A stretch of 64,000 nucleotides of DNA from Aurantiochytrium sp. KH105 (GCA_003116975.1 BGKB01000222.1:1-64000), one strand, 5' to 3'; shown: positions 10,801 to 20,274, counted from the stretch's first letter. Notes: a model not told the origin generated them from the sequence alone. A program made the numbers and translations.

Positions 10801-13443
10801 GATCTCAAAGGCAACAAAGCGCGCCGCACAAGACAGCTCCGCACCTCGTTGCTCCAGGCGGAAGATTCGTAATGCTGCGCCAGTCAAGAGCGCACACCCC
10901 AGCACGGATCCGGCGACAATTGAAGCAGTAAGAAAGCCCATGATGGGCAGCACATGCACTGCAATGAGATGCGTCCACCAAAAGGCAATGTCTTCAGCTG
11001 CGCCTCCAGCGCGCTGGACACTCGGGTTCCATACGAGGAGCGCCAAGAATTGCGCAGGCTCAATGATACGTTGCAAGCGCGAGAGAAGCTTGATCAATTG
11101 TGGCGCGGGCCGTTTGATGAGGGCGCGCACTTCGTACTCTCGAGACCGCCCCGCAAAAAGTAGAAAACATGGTGCCGTGAGCAGCATTCCGACTGTGCAG
11201 AGAGAGCATAAGAGGATGGTCATAAAGCCGCGGAGCGGCGGAACGAGGTACGGAGGTGTCACTTGGAAAATGTCGGATACAACGAGAGCTTCTGAGAGGT
11301 TTCCGCGCGGCATGCGCAAACAGATCACCATATCGCCGTCCAGTGCATCGCGCGGAATGGTCCATCCAAAGCGCGCGGACGAGACGTACGAATCGTTCGC
11401 TGATGTCGCCGGCGAAATGGAGATTTGACCAATCTCCTCGAGCGTGACAGGGGCATCAGTGCCGTTGTTCACATCACAAATATGCACGGTCGCAGAAAAG
11501 AAACCATAAGTGGTCACGTTTACGTTGATTTCCTCCAGACCGCGTACGGGCGCATACGTAACTTCGCTGTACAGCGGGCCATTGTAAGTTGTCTTGTACG
11601 TTTCTTCCATGAAGGCCTCTTCAAGGGTGTACCCCTGATAAAGGTATTGTTGAGCGGCGACTGGGCTATCTTCTTGCCATCGCCGGGCCTTTTCGGGAAG
11701 GGTCTCCAATATAAGCATTCGTGCTCCGTTTTCGTATGCAAAAGGTGAATGAGCGCGCTCAAGGCAATAGAATCCTTCAGCTTCACACAGCAAAGGTTCA
11801 CTGGCACCTTGCGGGCAATAGTGATTAAAAGGACACTTGTTTTGGACCGCAGAGCCAGACCCTGCAGGACAGTAGTATCCGACTGCACAAACACCTCGAA
11901 GCTCACATTCTGGATCCAAGCTGATGTCACACATGCAGTCCTCGAGACGCTGGAGTCCTGTATAGGCGGAGAAGTTTCCGGCAGGACACAAGTATTCCCG
12001 GTCCGAGGTTGTTCCTTCCGGGCAGTACGAGCCGGAGGGGCACAGAGAATCATAGTACAATATCGTGCCAGGTGTGCAAAAGTATGAAGCGGGGCACACG
12101 CCCGAACAATTCGCATACTTGAGTCCTTCTGACCTGCCAAAAGTCCCTCCGGGGCACGGGACACCCGAGGCCACCCCGGGCGGGCAATAGGCTCCTTGCG
12201 GGCAAATAAGATATGGCAGTGGGGTCCCTGGTGCGCACTCGTAGCCTTCCCAGCAAGTGTTGTCCGTATAGTTCGTTGTCCCACGAGGACAATAATAACC
12301 ACCAGGACAAGGTGTCGCTGCTGGGTCTGCGGTCCCTTCTGCGCACCATTGGCCTTCGGGACAAAGGCCAGAGCAGTCTGGGGAGTCAAGACCTTCCTCG
12401 TTTCCGTATGTGCCCGATGGACAGGGCAGCGGAAGCCCAATGCCGGTGCAATAATGACCCAGGGGACAAGGAATGACATCCTCGCTTGGCGTGCTTGAAG
12501 AACCTACGGCGCAAACAAATCCAGGACTTGCCTCGCAAACCGGACATTCTTCAATGGAGGCAAGACCCACCGCATCATTGTATGTTCCAAGGGGACAGCG
12601 AAATGTGTTAGGACCGGGCGTGCCTTCTGGACAGTAGCTTCCTAATGGACAAATTTCTTGTGTGGCCGAAGTGGAGCCGGCAGGGCAATAGTAACCCGGT
12701 GCGCAGGACGCCGAGCAGGTGGATATTGAAAGCGCAGTAACCTCGCCAAAGGTTCCTGCAGGACACAGAAGTGGCATTGCGCTTCCTTCAGGACAATAGG
12801 AACCTTCAGGACATATATGGGCTCTCGAACTCGTGCTTGCCGAGGGACAGTAATATCCTTTTTCGCAAAGCCCTGAGCACGTGCTGTCTGTGAGCCCACT
12901 TGCGTTGCCATATGTTCCGGCGGGACATGGGAATTGAAAGGTCTCACGGAGACAATAGTACCCTGGACTACAGGCCCCAAGCCGTCCACCACTCTTTATA
13001 TCCTGCGCAAAGAAGACGTACGTGCTGGCCAGCGCACCGATGACTACGAGTACAAAGAGACAGCATGCAACTGCTCGCCTTCTGTTCTTTTTGATGAGCC
13101 TTTTCAGCTCCTGTTCGCGTGAGACCTTGCGATGTTGCTCGGCATTTTCTGTGATAGCCTCGGAGTCTGCGGAAGGTCGTGCGTTTTCCACATCTGAGCT
13201 GCTGCCTTCTTTCGCAATGATGCGAACGTTTGCCAACGAAGTTTCGTTGGCAGCGAGTTCATCATGACTTGTGTTTGGTTTCTCAAGCAGCACGCTATCG
13301 CCGCTGCGCGACTCGAGTGCAACTTCTTGCGGAGCGACCTTGCTTGACACGGCACGTGTCATGAGTTGGAGCCGCTCCGCCGTGGTGCGCGCCTGGGCGG
13401 TGTTCCCCCAAGCGCGCCCCTCGCTGCATGAACGGTGATCCAA
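7843..13443 (-). CDS. giant cysteine-rich-repeat / multi-TM / LRR membrane protein
   Basis: 1866 aa, no intron needed. Residues 1-120 are a polar cytosolic-type tail, followed by one TM segment (~124-146). About 154-570 is an array of Cys-rich units of the GCC2/GCC3 (ephrin-receptor-like) type, with recurring 'CPAGTYG', 'GYYCPAGS' and 'CPLGSYCPEG'. There follows a ~150-residue linker and six or seven further hydrophobic segments (~735-760, 820-860, 868-895, 925-950, 995-1015, 1035-1085). After a long soluble stretch the last ~400 residues are RNI-type leucine-rich repeats ('LRKLNLGDW', 'LVSLDLRRCNL', 'LESLKLSMNPIGDAGLDSLA'). The layout suggests a surface receptor or sensor with an ectodomain and a cytosolic LRR. 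Topology and ligand are unknown. Start could also be M28 (13362). Confidence 0.8.
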   Translation of the reverse strand: MDHRSCSEGRAWGNTAQARTTAERLQLMTRAVSSKVAPQEVALESRSGDSVLLEKPNTSHDELAANETSLANVRIIAKEGSSSDVENARPSADSEAITENAEQHRKVSREQELKRLIKKNRRRAVACCLFVLVVIGALASTYVFFAQDIKSGGRLGACSPGYYCLRETFQFPCPAGTYGNASGLTDSTCSGLCEKGYYCPSASTSSRAHICPEGSYCPEGSAMPLLCPAGTFGEVTALSISTCSASCAPGYYCPAGSTSATQEICPLGSYCPEGTPGPNTFRCPLGTYNDAVGLASIEECPVCEASPGFVCAVGSSSTPSEDVIPCPLGHYCTGIGLPLPCPSGTYGNEEGLDSPDCSGLCPEGQWCAEGTADPAATPCPGGYYCPRGTTNYTDNTCWEGYECAPGTPLPYLICPQGAYCPPGVASGVPCPGGTFGRSEGLKYANCSGVCPASYFCTPGTILYYDSLCPSGSYCPEGTTSDREYLCPAGNFSAYTGLQRLEDCMCDISLDPECELRGVCAVGYYCPAGSGSAVQNKCPFNHYCPQGASEPLLCEAEGFYCLERAHSPFAYENGARMLILETLPEKARRWQEDSPVAAQQYLYQGYTLEEAFMEETYKTTYNGPLYSEVTYAPVRGLEEINVNVTTYGFFSATVHICDVNNGTDAPVTLEEIGQISISPATSANDSYVSSARFGWTIPRDALDGDMVICLRMPRGNLSEALVVSDIFQVTPPYLVPPLRGFMTILLCSLCTVGMLLTAPCFLLFAGRSREYEVRALIKRPAPQLIKLLSRLQRIIEPAQFLALLVWNPSVQRAGGAAEDIAFWWTHLIAVHVLPIMGFLTASIVAGSVLGCALLTGAALRIFRLEQRGAELSCAARFVAFEILFVPIFTTLLAPLDCAYADDDGEYLEYEDQVVMRNFFAADLQCWYNPIHLLLSAGSLVFGGAYYYMSLEYAARDSDADLLHVNTVTRYRVLMAIAKYAVSTSSGLVDSTNDLRDSMPLLFICSIIFLKLFFEVRRMQPALGRAALTNDVFAGSHLMLVYACVAASLISVQNAMVSREDRRTWPLVIAGCILPVPFLMGLRLNRRRSMAQIEACKFQALSTSPAASVRERVLRVTLDFLVSVFLHESPRAQKVEDFVQHLGAIAEKEPLAGVALRRLITANAAFDLDTFGVNKSDLLFALESEPTGRLALCGSPSEMLSTMVAPLGVWDLSETPLEDAVLARIASVIPTMSELHTLRLGETVETSKETFLSVLDALSRSSSILHFYMSPHSDLNIIQYAEQIGLLLRKRIAAAREDSTQVPLTRFDCGGHLSVHFFVGQDETFHDKSVLAPEERTLILSLGQDLTILKVNISKRMYRAVEDPEGGVNALLYEACSSPGLFSHRLQLQLRLTEEHTTHVGLALKRIGPFCTLTSLHLDNKRIAHEATSEIDVTNFEKNPGSVALVEGLLHILQHVQRVSIPQHEAESAVQEEVMRQAARRIGCGIATNPVIQTLNVGFGDLNIFRLQREMETIQFVEETSLSDTQACALMPIIASNYKVKKVEIHGLPQGRTLSDHGVAEVLTGLQDCVALRKLNLGDWKSGNHFGELSLVALKETVILRRLVSLDLRRCNLKPAIMVGLADTLETDPAIALESLKLSMNPIGDAGLDSLAKALASPECTLVKLYIDQCAFSKAGFARFCDVGLCVNESLRKLILDGNENVDLDALAEALRAGPLAAKLETLALAHCGLVHVEPLWKLVAAPESSVDDPPVLTGLRRLNLSNNPGLVLPTLVLPCLENISLQRCDLNNEDAERICTAVELRGCPRLCGLDLSRNEFTDEVAFRIAKVLEKKAANSTLSAVCLTENAFSEECLDIIRRLCPASVVLDL

Positions 13444-13952
13444 CTTCTTGTGCGATTTGCGGCTTCACGTCATGACCCGGACTCGGACTCACAACTTGGT
13501 GCCTTGACTTGGCTCGGCTCTTACCCTGCCTCTGACTCACTCTGACTCTGACTCTGACTCTGACTCTGACTCTGACTCTGTCTCTGACTTTGCCTTTCAC
13601 GTGACGCTTTGCACGGCGCACATTCACTTCTTAAGTTAGTCGACGGTGCCCTCCCTTTCCATACATGAATACAAGATATGCCTCGACGTTTGCTGCCTTC
13701 CTGACAGCCTGCGTGCTTTAACGCTTGCTTCCCTCTACCGCTGCCGCTGGCTCATGATGATTGATGACGACGTTGATGATGATGATGAAAATCGATGAAA
13801 GATAGCCGTTGGCAAGGCCTCGGTTATGAAAACGTTGCACAAGATCGGTTTCGTAGCGGTTATCCCATCGGCCCGTTTTTTCCATTGCGACCGTGCCACA
13901 AGGCAGACCAGAGTTGCGTGAACCCAACGACGGAGGTTTGCGCGCGCTCGCG
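13444..13952. promoter_or_regulatory. divergent promoter with TCTGAC hexanucleotide repeat
   Basis: Spacer between the giant membrane protein (-) and CEP162 (+). An almost pure TCTGAC tract spans about 13531-13589. A GATGAT-rich stretch lies near 13757-13785. Both genes must be driven from here. Confidence 0.6.
13531..13589. repeat. TCTGAC hexanucleotide microsatellite
   Basis: About nine to ten units of TCTGAC with one interruption near the start. Non-coding, upstream of two divergent genes. Confidence 0.85.
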
Positions 13953-16900
13953 ATGGAGAAGAGCTTCGAGAACTACCTCGCGCACTCGGACGGGGCCGCG
14001 AGTCTCCTCTCCAGCCGCGCAAACTCGAGGTACGGGGACGCGCACCTGCACGGCGGCCATGGGGCCCATGGCGGCCATGGAGGCCATGGTGGGTCTCCCG
14101 AGTACGCCGCCGACCTCGGGTCGAGCGGGTCGCCGCACGCCGGGATGGACGCCCTGTTGAGCGCCTCCCCCGGCGGTGCCCCGCTCGGAAGCTGGGACGG
14201 CTACATGGACCATCTCGGCCTTGGTGATGACGGCGACCTGGGCGGCAGCGACCTCGACGAGGTGATCGGGGCCGTCGACACGGATGAGGACAGTCTCGGC
14301 ATCTACACCGCTGCCCGCGCAAAGTCGCTTGGGATGGGTATCGCTCCGCAAGGCGACGCCGCATACGACTTTGATCTCGATCTGAGCAAGCCAAACAAGG
14401 ATGCGGACAAGAAGAAAAAGGCCAAGAAGAAGAAAAAACTCAAGCGCGATAAGGAGCAAGAACGCGCAGATCGTGAACGTCGCGAAAGACAACGAGGACT
14501 TAGCACGGAGGAACGTATGCAAGATCTTCTGGGCGAAGTCAAACAAGACTTTGCACGAGAAAGAATGGTCAAGGAAGCGGAAGCCGAGGCACTTGCTCAA
14601 AAGAAGGTAGCACAGGAACAAGAGAAGGCCGCAGCAGTAGCAGCTGCTGCTGCGGATCGTGCTCGACAAGAAAAAGATACTGAAGCAGGTGTTCGAGATG
14701 ACGATGATCTGCTCTCTGACTCGCTCGAAATGTCATCGGCAGACTTTCAGGTCGGTGGCTACTTATCCCGGTCAGCAAAAGACGCCGTGGCGAATGTGGA
14801 ACTTGGTTCCAAATCGGAGCTCGAACACAAGGATTATAGCGTGGACAGCGCCGATGAGGGAGCTCCGGACAAAGGTGTTCGAGGCGAAAGTGCTCCAAAA
14901 GAAGATGCTACGAATGATAATCAAGAGGTTTCGATCCATGATCCAGTGAAAGCACTGCGCGACAAGCTTAGCGAGCACATGAACACCGGCGTCCTACCAG
15001 AGAATCTTGCCAAGGAAATCTCCTTTGGGGACCTTTCGCAGCTCATGCAGGCTTCGCACGAAGAAAGCGAAGAAGACGAGATGAGAAATGCGCAAATGGA
15101 ACCGACATCGAAATTGAGCAGCGGTCTTGAGAATGATTTTGGGAATACAGACAGAGATACCGCCGAGCTTCACAAAGACGACGCACAAGCAGCAGCAGAT
15201 CAAATATATCGCTCATTTGAGGAACACGCTAAAGATGATGATGACGACCCCGACGACGATGACGACAACGACGATGAGGCTTACGAGAGCGCGGAATTTG
15301 ACGCTGAGAGTCCGCGAGGCGAGCCGAACCCCCGCTCTGATGCTGACGAGACCCCAAGTCATCAAGAGCAAAAGTCTTCCGAGAACGACTCAGCAGCGCT
15401 TGAATCCGGTAGCCGTATTCGCGCTCGACTCTTTGATTGGAATCTTTACTATGAGGGCCGTGTTTCCAAGGTCCGAGGGGACGGTCTTGTGGATATTTCT
15501 TTTGATGATGGAGAACATGTCGACGGTGTCGATCCGTCTGACATTCAGGTGATCGACTACTTTCCTCGCCAAGAGCAGAGCGTTTTCGAGGGCGACCGCG
15601 CCAGCGATGTGAATGATGAGCAAGACGAAAAAGGGACGGCCACGATCGACGACGTGCTCAAACAGAGTAAGGAAGAGGCAGTCTTCGAAGCTGGAGACGA
15701 GGGCGCTGCTGAGTCACGAGATGATGCTCCCCGAACTGAGGCCACCTCGTCCTCTAGCCATGTGCAAAGGTCAAACGAGGGTGACGGTATCGCTCAGGTC
15801 AAGGAACCAGACGAAGAAGAAGTATCATTCTTTGGTGATGCGCCCGTCGCCAGGCCCAAGACGCCACCCTCGCCGTCGCAATCGCCATCACCCTCACCAT
15901 TACCACAAGCTATCCAAGAAGGCCAGGTCGATTCCGGTGACAAACAAGGTACGTCGGACTCTGATGAGGACCAGCAAATCTCGTTTGCGGGAGAATCTGA
16001 GGCATTTGTTGCGCAAGATGCGGCTTCCGGAGTCAGGCCAGTCGAAGGGACGCAGAGGAAGTCGCGAGCGGATGAGCTCAAGGCAATGTTTTGGGATCCG
16101 ATCGCATCGCAGCACTCGTCTGCGCCTCCTTCGCCACCACAATCACCGACTCCGCCTCCACCGCCATCGTCGCCTCCATCCCGTAACGTAAAGTCGAATA
16201 AAACCTATGGTGTGCGTCCGCACAGAGGCGCGCGGGTTTTTCGGCGGGAAGATGATGAAAATACTAGTGCTCGCGGTTCGATGAGGCAAATGCGACGACG
16301 GCGACGATCACAGTCGCCACCGCCGCCGCCGCCCTTGGCTCCCCCACCTTTTCGCGCTTCAAGATATGACCACAGCGAGGAAAAATCATACGCGGCAGAC
16401 TTTAATGCCTCTGGCTCGCTTTTGCAACGTGATGGAAGTCTTCAGCACCAAGTGCACGAATTACGCCTGGAACTCGCCGCCTCCAAAGAGGCGCTCCACG
16501 AGACAGAGCGCGCGCTTGCACAATCGAAGATGCGTGAGCGGGAGCTGTCGACGACGGTTGATGCGCAAAAAGCCGAAATTTTCGGGCTTCATGCCGAGCT
16601 CAAAGACACTCGATCGACAAATGCGGTGCGTGCATCGCTTCGATCAGTACTGCGTGAAAGCACGGAGAATACTCTCCCGCGTGAAGAGCTGATGCGCATC
16701 GAACGCGAGATGGCCGAGCAAGATCGACTTCTGACAGGCTACCAAAAGGAGAACGAAAAGCTGGTGGCGCAGCTCGACGCAGCGGAAGCTCGCGCAAAAG
16801 AGGTGCGGGAGTCCTTGTACCGCGCAAACTTGCGTGCGACACGTGACCTCAACTCACAGTCGGGCGCCGAACAAGGTCACAATGACGTAGGCGCTGATCT

Positions 16901-18725
16901 GCGAAGGAGGCTAGCCGCTGATGAGAAAATCCGAGCTCTGGAGGAGGAGGTTGAAGTCCTGGAGCGCAGACTTGCGTCTCGACGCGCGGAAGAGAAGACG
17001 GCGAGCTTGGCCGCTTCTGAATCCCAGACCAGCAACGAAGAGTCCCCACGGGAACTGATTCAAGAATTGCGCAAGGAACTGGCGGAGGCTCGTTTCGAGC
17101 ACTTGCGTGAGGCCAAGGCTCTCAAAGAAAAGCTTGCTTGGTATGTGGAGAATCAACAGCTTCTCGAAGAACATGCTGCGGTCATCGAGGAGCAGCGCGA
17201 ACGCATCCGCGTGCTTGAAACAGGCAAGGAAAATGATGCGTCTTCAAAATCATCGGTCGCGCTTGTTCCCGTTTCGGCTTCTTCACGTCGACCAAAGCAA
17301 TCGCTTCCGAGCGACCTCAAGCGCATTCGCACGCTTGAAAAACAGGTCCGCGAACTCGAGGAAGCCCTCCGTAAGAGAAATCCAGACTGCATTGCAAACC
17401 TCATTTTGGCCGCAGGCCCAACCGATGCAGAAAAAGAGACACGGCGCGAACTTCGGGAGCAAGTGGCGGCCTTGAAGGAAGAGCTTGAAAGCAAAGCCAA
17501 GATGCACGCGTCTCGAATGCGCTCCTTGCGTCAGGAGCACGAGCGCGTAAAAGTGCGCTATGAGCGACTTTTGGACGAGAAGAGGGGCAGCGAAGGAAGG
17601 CCGAGCTCAAGTAGCAGTACAGGCGCTCCGTCGCCAAGCAAGCATTCGCATATGCCCTCGCACCATCAGGACGCGCATCAGGATGAGCCATCAGGTACCT
17701 CGTCACTTTCTGGGGAGGCACGAATTCAACAGCTCGAGCAAGAGCTTGTCCGCGTGCGTGAATTTTACCGAAAGAAGATCGAGGACTTGTCGAAAAAGTC
17801 GAGCACAGCGCTTCGCGCTGCGCGTCGCGAGGGACCTGTTTCGGCCGCGACGGCCTCGGCCCAGCGTGACCTCGATAGACTCCGCGCGGCGAAAACTGCT
17901 CTCGAGGCCCGCGTTGAGGATCTTGAGGCTGTTTTGTCCACTGACAAATCGAGACGCGCGCTTGCTTCTTTGGAGGCCCGTCTGTCCAGCGCTCAAGAGG
18001 AAAATGCTTCTCTCAAGGCAGCACTTGAACGCGTCCGCGGACAGTCCCGGGCACAGCAGGAAGAAAGTCCCGAAGACCCTGCGACAGACCATCCACGACC
18101 CGAACTTGATGATGGCAACGATGTTCGACCTCCTCGCGACACGGGCATGAGCGAGGAGGATGCCAATGATGTTGCCAGCGATGGAGACAACGACGTCGAC
18201 GAGGAGACCTCGGCCCTGGTGGCCTTTCTGCACGATCAAAAACCTGCGCAGCGCAAGCCTGCAGCGGCACGGACACGAGGCAAGGTCGATGACGCCAAAC
18301 CGCAAGATCAGAGTCTTGCGTTGCGCGCCAAAGTGCAGGTCCTCGAAGCGGAGAATGCGCGTGTAGCAGCGCGCTGGACCGCTGCTCTGGACCGATCTGA
18401 GGATGCGGTGCGAAGACTTCGCTTGGCGAACGAGGAGTTGGAGGCGCGTCTACATGAGGCGAAACGCCAGCTTGACGAGCCGCTAACGCCGTCCATGGTC
18501 CAGCAGCAAGCACTTACACGCCGACTCAACGACATGGAGGCTCGTTTTCAAGCGCGGGAGCGGGAGCTTGAACTCATCGTACACAATGTCAAGCATCGGG
18601 CAGAGATCGATCTTCACGCGGCGCAATCTCGCTTTGACGCTGCGCTGGCTACAAAGAATGCAGAAATTCGGCATTTTCGTGCCGAGCTTGACGCACTTCT
18701 TTCTGCTGCCCAAAGCTTAGCCTAG
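13953..18725 (+). CDS. CEP162: CEP162-like centriole/axoneme coiled-coil protein
   Basis: 1590 aa from the ATG at 13953 (1610 aa from 13893). It starts 'MEKSFENYLAHSDG'. The N-terminal half is acidic and disordered, with His-Gly repeats near residue 30-45, a Lys-rich helix and Pro-rich stretches. Genomic 15403-15555 encodes a small Tudor/Agenet-like barrel ('RLFDWNLYYEGRVSKVRGDG'). From about 16430 to the end it is continuous coiled coil. 'ALRKRNPDCIANLILAAGP' (near 17365) and the C-terminal 'AEIRHFRAELDALL' match my memory of CEP162 signature blocks. CEP162 sits at distal centriole ends and promotes transition-zone assembly. The other ciliary genes here (SSNA1, BBS7) fit. The Tudor-like insert is not something I know from animal CEP162. 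Confidence 0.75.
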   Translation: MEKSFENYLAHSDGAASLLSSRANSRYGDAHLHGGHGAHGGHGGHGGSPEYAADLGSSGSPHAGMDALLSASPGGAPLGSWDGYMDHLGLGDDGDLGGSDLDEVIGAVDTDEDSLGIYTAARAKSLGMGIAPQGDAAYDFDLDLSKPNKDADKKKKAKKKKKLKRDKEQERADRERRERQRGLSTEERMQDLLGEVKQDFARERMVKEAEAEALAQKKVAQEQEKAAAVAAAAADRARQEKDTEAGVRDDDDLLSDSLEMSSADFQVGGYLSRSAKDAVANVELGSKSELEHKDYSVDSADEGAPDKGVRGESAPKEDATNDNQEVSIHDPVKALRDKLSEHMNTGVLPENLAKEISFGDLSQLMQASHEESEEDEMRNAQMEPTSKLSSGLENDFGNTDRDTAELHKDDAQAAADQIYRSFEEHAKDDDDDPDDDDDNDDEAYESAEFDAESPRGEPNPRSDADETPSHQEQKSSENDSAALESGSRIRARLFDWNLYYEGRVSKVRGDGLVDISFDDGEHVDGVDPSDIQVIDYFPRQEQSVFEGDRASDVNDEQDEKGTATIDDVLKQSKEEAVFEAGDEGAAESRDDAPRTEATSSSSHVQRSNEGDGIAQVKEPDEEEVSFFGDAPVARPKTPPSPSQSPSPSPLPQAIQEGQVDSGDKQGTSDSDEDQQISFAGESEAFVAQDAASGVRPVEGTQRKSRADELKAMFWDPIASQHSSAPPSPPQSPTPPPPPSSPPSRNVKSNKTYGVRPHRGARVFRREDDENTSARGSMRQMRRRRRSQSPPPPPPLAPPPFRASRYDHSEEKSYAADFNASGSLLQRDGSLQHQVHELRLELAASKEALHETERALAQSKMRERELSTTVDAQKAEIFGLHAELKDTRSTNAVRASLRSVLRESTENTLPREELMRIEREMAEQDRLLTGYQKENEKLVAQLDAAEARAKEVRESLYRANLRATRDLNSQSGAEQGHNDVGADLRRRLAADEKIRALEEEVEVLERRLASRRAEEKTASLAASESQTSNEESPRELIQELRKELAEARFEHLREAKALKEKLAWYVENQQLLEEHAAVIEEQRERIRVLETGKENDASSKSSVALVPVSASSRRPKQSLPSDLKRIRTLEKQVRELEEALRKRNPDCIANLILAAGPTDAEKETRRELREQVAALKEELESKAKMHASRMRSLRQEHERVKVRYERLLDEKRGSEGRPSSSSSTGAPSPSKHSHMPSHHQDAHQDEPSGTSSLSGEARIQQLEQELVRVREFYRKKIEDLSKKSSTALRAARREGPVSAATASAQRDLDRLRAAKTALEARVEDLEAVLSTDKSRRALASLEARLSSAQEENASLKAALERVRGQSRAQQEESPEDPATDHPRPELDDGNDVRPPRDTGMSEEDANDVASDGDNDVDEETSALVAFLHDQKPAQRKPAAARTRGKVDDAKPQDQSLALRAKVQVLEAENARVAARWTAALDRSEDAVRRLRLANEELEARLHEAKRQLDEPLTPSMVQQQALTRRLNDMEARFQARERELELIVHNVKHRAEIDLHAAQSRFDAALATKNAEIRHFRAELDALLSAAQSLA

Positions 18726-19098
18726 TAGTTCGACAAGAATAGAGTGTCACTCGTACTTTGTGAGTTCAATATCTTTTCCTGTCAAGTGTCGACTTGACTT
18801 GTTGATTTTCTGCTGTCAAGAGACGACTGGACCTTTGGATTTCTGCTGTCAAATGTCTGCTCGACTTTTTGATTCTACAGTCAGTCAACAAAGGACAGAC
18901 AAGGAAAGAAAAGAGGAAGAAAATTAGGTCTGGTCAAGTTGCAAAAAAGCGTCGAATTGATCGATGTTAGATTTTTTTCTTTCAGTGAAAGACGGAAAGA
19001 GACACAGAGAGGCCTCACCAAGGTTGATACAAGCAGTAATGCATTAATGCATGCAACGACATCTTGATTTATTGTACGTACGTGATTTTAGATCGCAA
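18726..19098. other. convergent 3' spacer with ~33-bp imperfect repeats
   Basis: Lies between the ends of CEP162 (+) and the Dsn1-like gene (-). It holds three imperfect units beginning 'ctgtcaa' at 18779, 18813 and 18846, and a 14-base perfect palindrome 'atgcattaatgcat' at 19039-19052. No gene is seen. Confidence 0.6.
18779..18878. repeat. three tandem ~33-bp imperfect repeats
   Basis: Units start at 18779, 18813 and 18846. Each begins 'ctgtcaa', has a GACT/GAC core and ends in a 'ttgattt'-like run. They are diverged, so old. They lie in the 3' region shared by two convergent genes. Confidence 0.65.
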
Positions 19099-20217
19099 TT
19101 ACCTTTCATTTTCCGAAGCGAGAGCCCTAATGAGCGAGCTCGGCTTGTCGCGACCCTTATAGGCCTCGAAAGCACCTTTATCAACGCGATGCGCGAGCCT
19201 TTTCGATGTGTTTCTGCCTGCGAGAGCCAACGCTTTGACGCCCCGAAGTCTAGCGTTGAGGACCTGGAGCTGTGCCACGGTTTTGTCAAGCGTCGAGTGA
19301 AAGGCCTCGTCAAAGTCTGATGGCGGTGCCGCTTGCGTCTCCTCGCCAGTGCGGCTGGCCTCCTTGGATGTGGAATCTTTTTCAATAGCGGCTTCCTGAT
19401 GTTTGTTCGCATTATCTGAAAATGCTTGCCGCTTCTGAGCCTGGTCTTTTCTTTGTGTCTTTTGACAGCGCGCCTCCTCGACGCGCTTCCACTCTTCAAG
19501 CTCGCGCCTGTAGTCGTCAATAAGTGCCTTCAATTCCGCCTCACGTTGTCGAAGTTGTTGATTCTTGGGATTTGCTTTCGGCTGCGGGCGTTCCATTTGG
19601 TCGTCAAGCGCGGCACCGCTCTTGCCAGTAAACTCTTTGTGTACTCTACGCAAGACCTTTTCGCTGGATTGCCGCAGATCCTCGAGGACGCTCGAAAAGT
19701 CGCCAGTGTACACATCTTCGAGAGCCTGCAATTCGTTGTTCAAAATTGTCTCGAGAGCCTGATGCACCCATTCGCCGAGCTTTGGGCCATCCGAAATGAG
19801 CATGGCCTCATCGACGGGGAAAGCGATGCCTTTCGGATAGCGAGGTTTTTCCTGCGGCTGCTTTCGTGAGCGCGCTGCCTTGGTCTGGCGCAACACCTCG
19901 GCTGCCGACTTGCGCTTGCGCGAATTTACAGCTGCGGCGCCGCTGTTCTCTTTTATCCCTTCCGAGCTGTTCTTTTTCTTGCAAAGGTGATCATTTGATG
20001 CGGTCTTGATGCCTTCATCCCCGCTGTCGGCCTCGACATCGCTAAAGCTAAACTCCTCGGGTTCACTTTTGCGACGAGAGGTCGTCTTGGGCTTTGTCTT
20101 TGTCTTTGTCGTGTCTACAGAGCTTGTTTTGGCCGCCTTTGCTTCAGGAGCTCGCAGACGCGCCGAGCGCCGCTTCACCTGGACGTTGCCGGGCAGTTTG
20201 ACCACGGTCCCAGGCAT
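19099..20217 (-). CDS. Dsn1/Mis13-like kinetochore protein (tentative)
   Basis: 372 aa from the ATG at 20217 ('MPGTVVKLPGNVQVKRRSAR'); 391 aa from 20274. The N-terminal third is basic, Lys/Ser/Thr-rich and disordered. The middle has 'AFPVDEAMLISDGPKLGEWV', then helices. A coiled coil follows ('ALIDDYRRELEEWKRVEEAR'), and the end is 'FHSTLDKTVAQLQVLNARLR...' with a short helical tail. The order (basic disordered N-terminus, central helical head, coiled coil, C-terminal helix predicted to bundle with partners) resembles Dsn1, the Mis12-complex subunit that links centromere and Ndc80 complex. There is no unmistakable motif, so this is a fold-level guess. It could be another nuclear coiled-coil protein. 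Confidence 0.4.
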   Translation of the reverse strand: MPGTVVKLPGNVQVKRRSARLRAPEAKAAKTSSVDTTKTKTKPKTTSRRKSEPEEFSFSDVEADSGDEGIKTASNDHLCKKKNSSEGIKENSGAAAVNSRKRKSAAEVLRQTKAARSRKQPQEKPRYPKGIAFPVDEAMLISDGPKLGEWVHQALETILNNELQALEDVYTGDFSSVLEDLRQSSEKVLRRVHKEFTGKSGAALDDQMERPQPKANPKNQQLRQREAELKALIDDYRRELEEWKRVEEARCQKTQRKDQAQKRQAFSDNANKHQEAAIEKDSTSKEASRTGEETQAAPPSDFDEAFHSTLDKTVAQLQVLNARLRGVKALALAGRNTSKRLAHRVDKGAFEAYKGRDKPSSLIRALASENER

Positions 20218-20274
20218 GGTTGGGGCTGACAGCCAATCTGACCTCTCTCGCCCTGCGTCTTTCTTGCACTGCAC

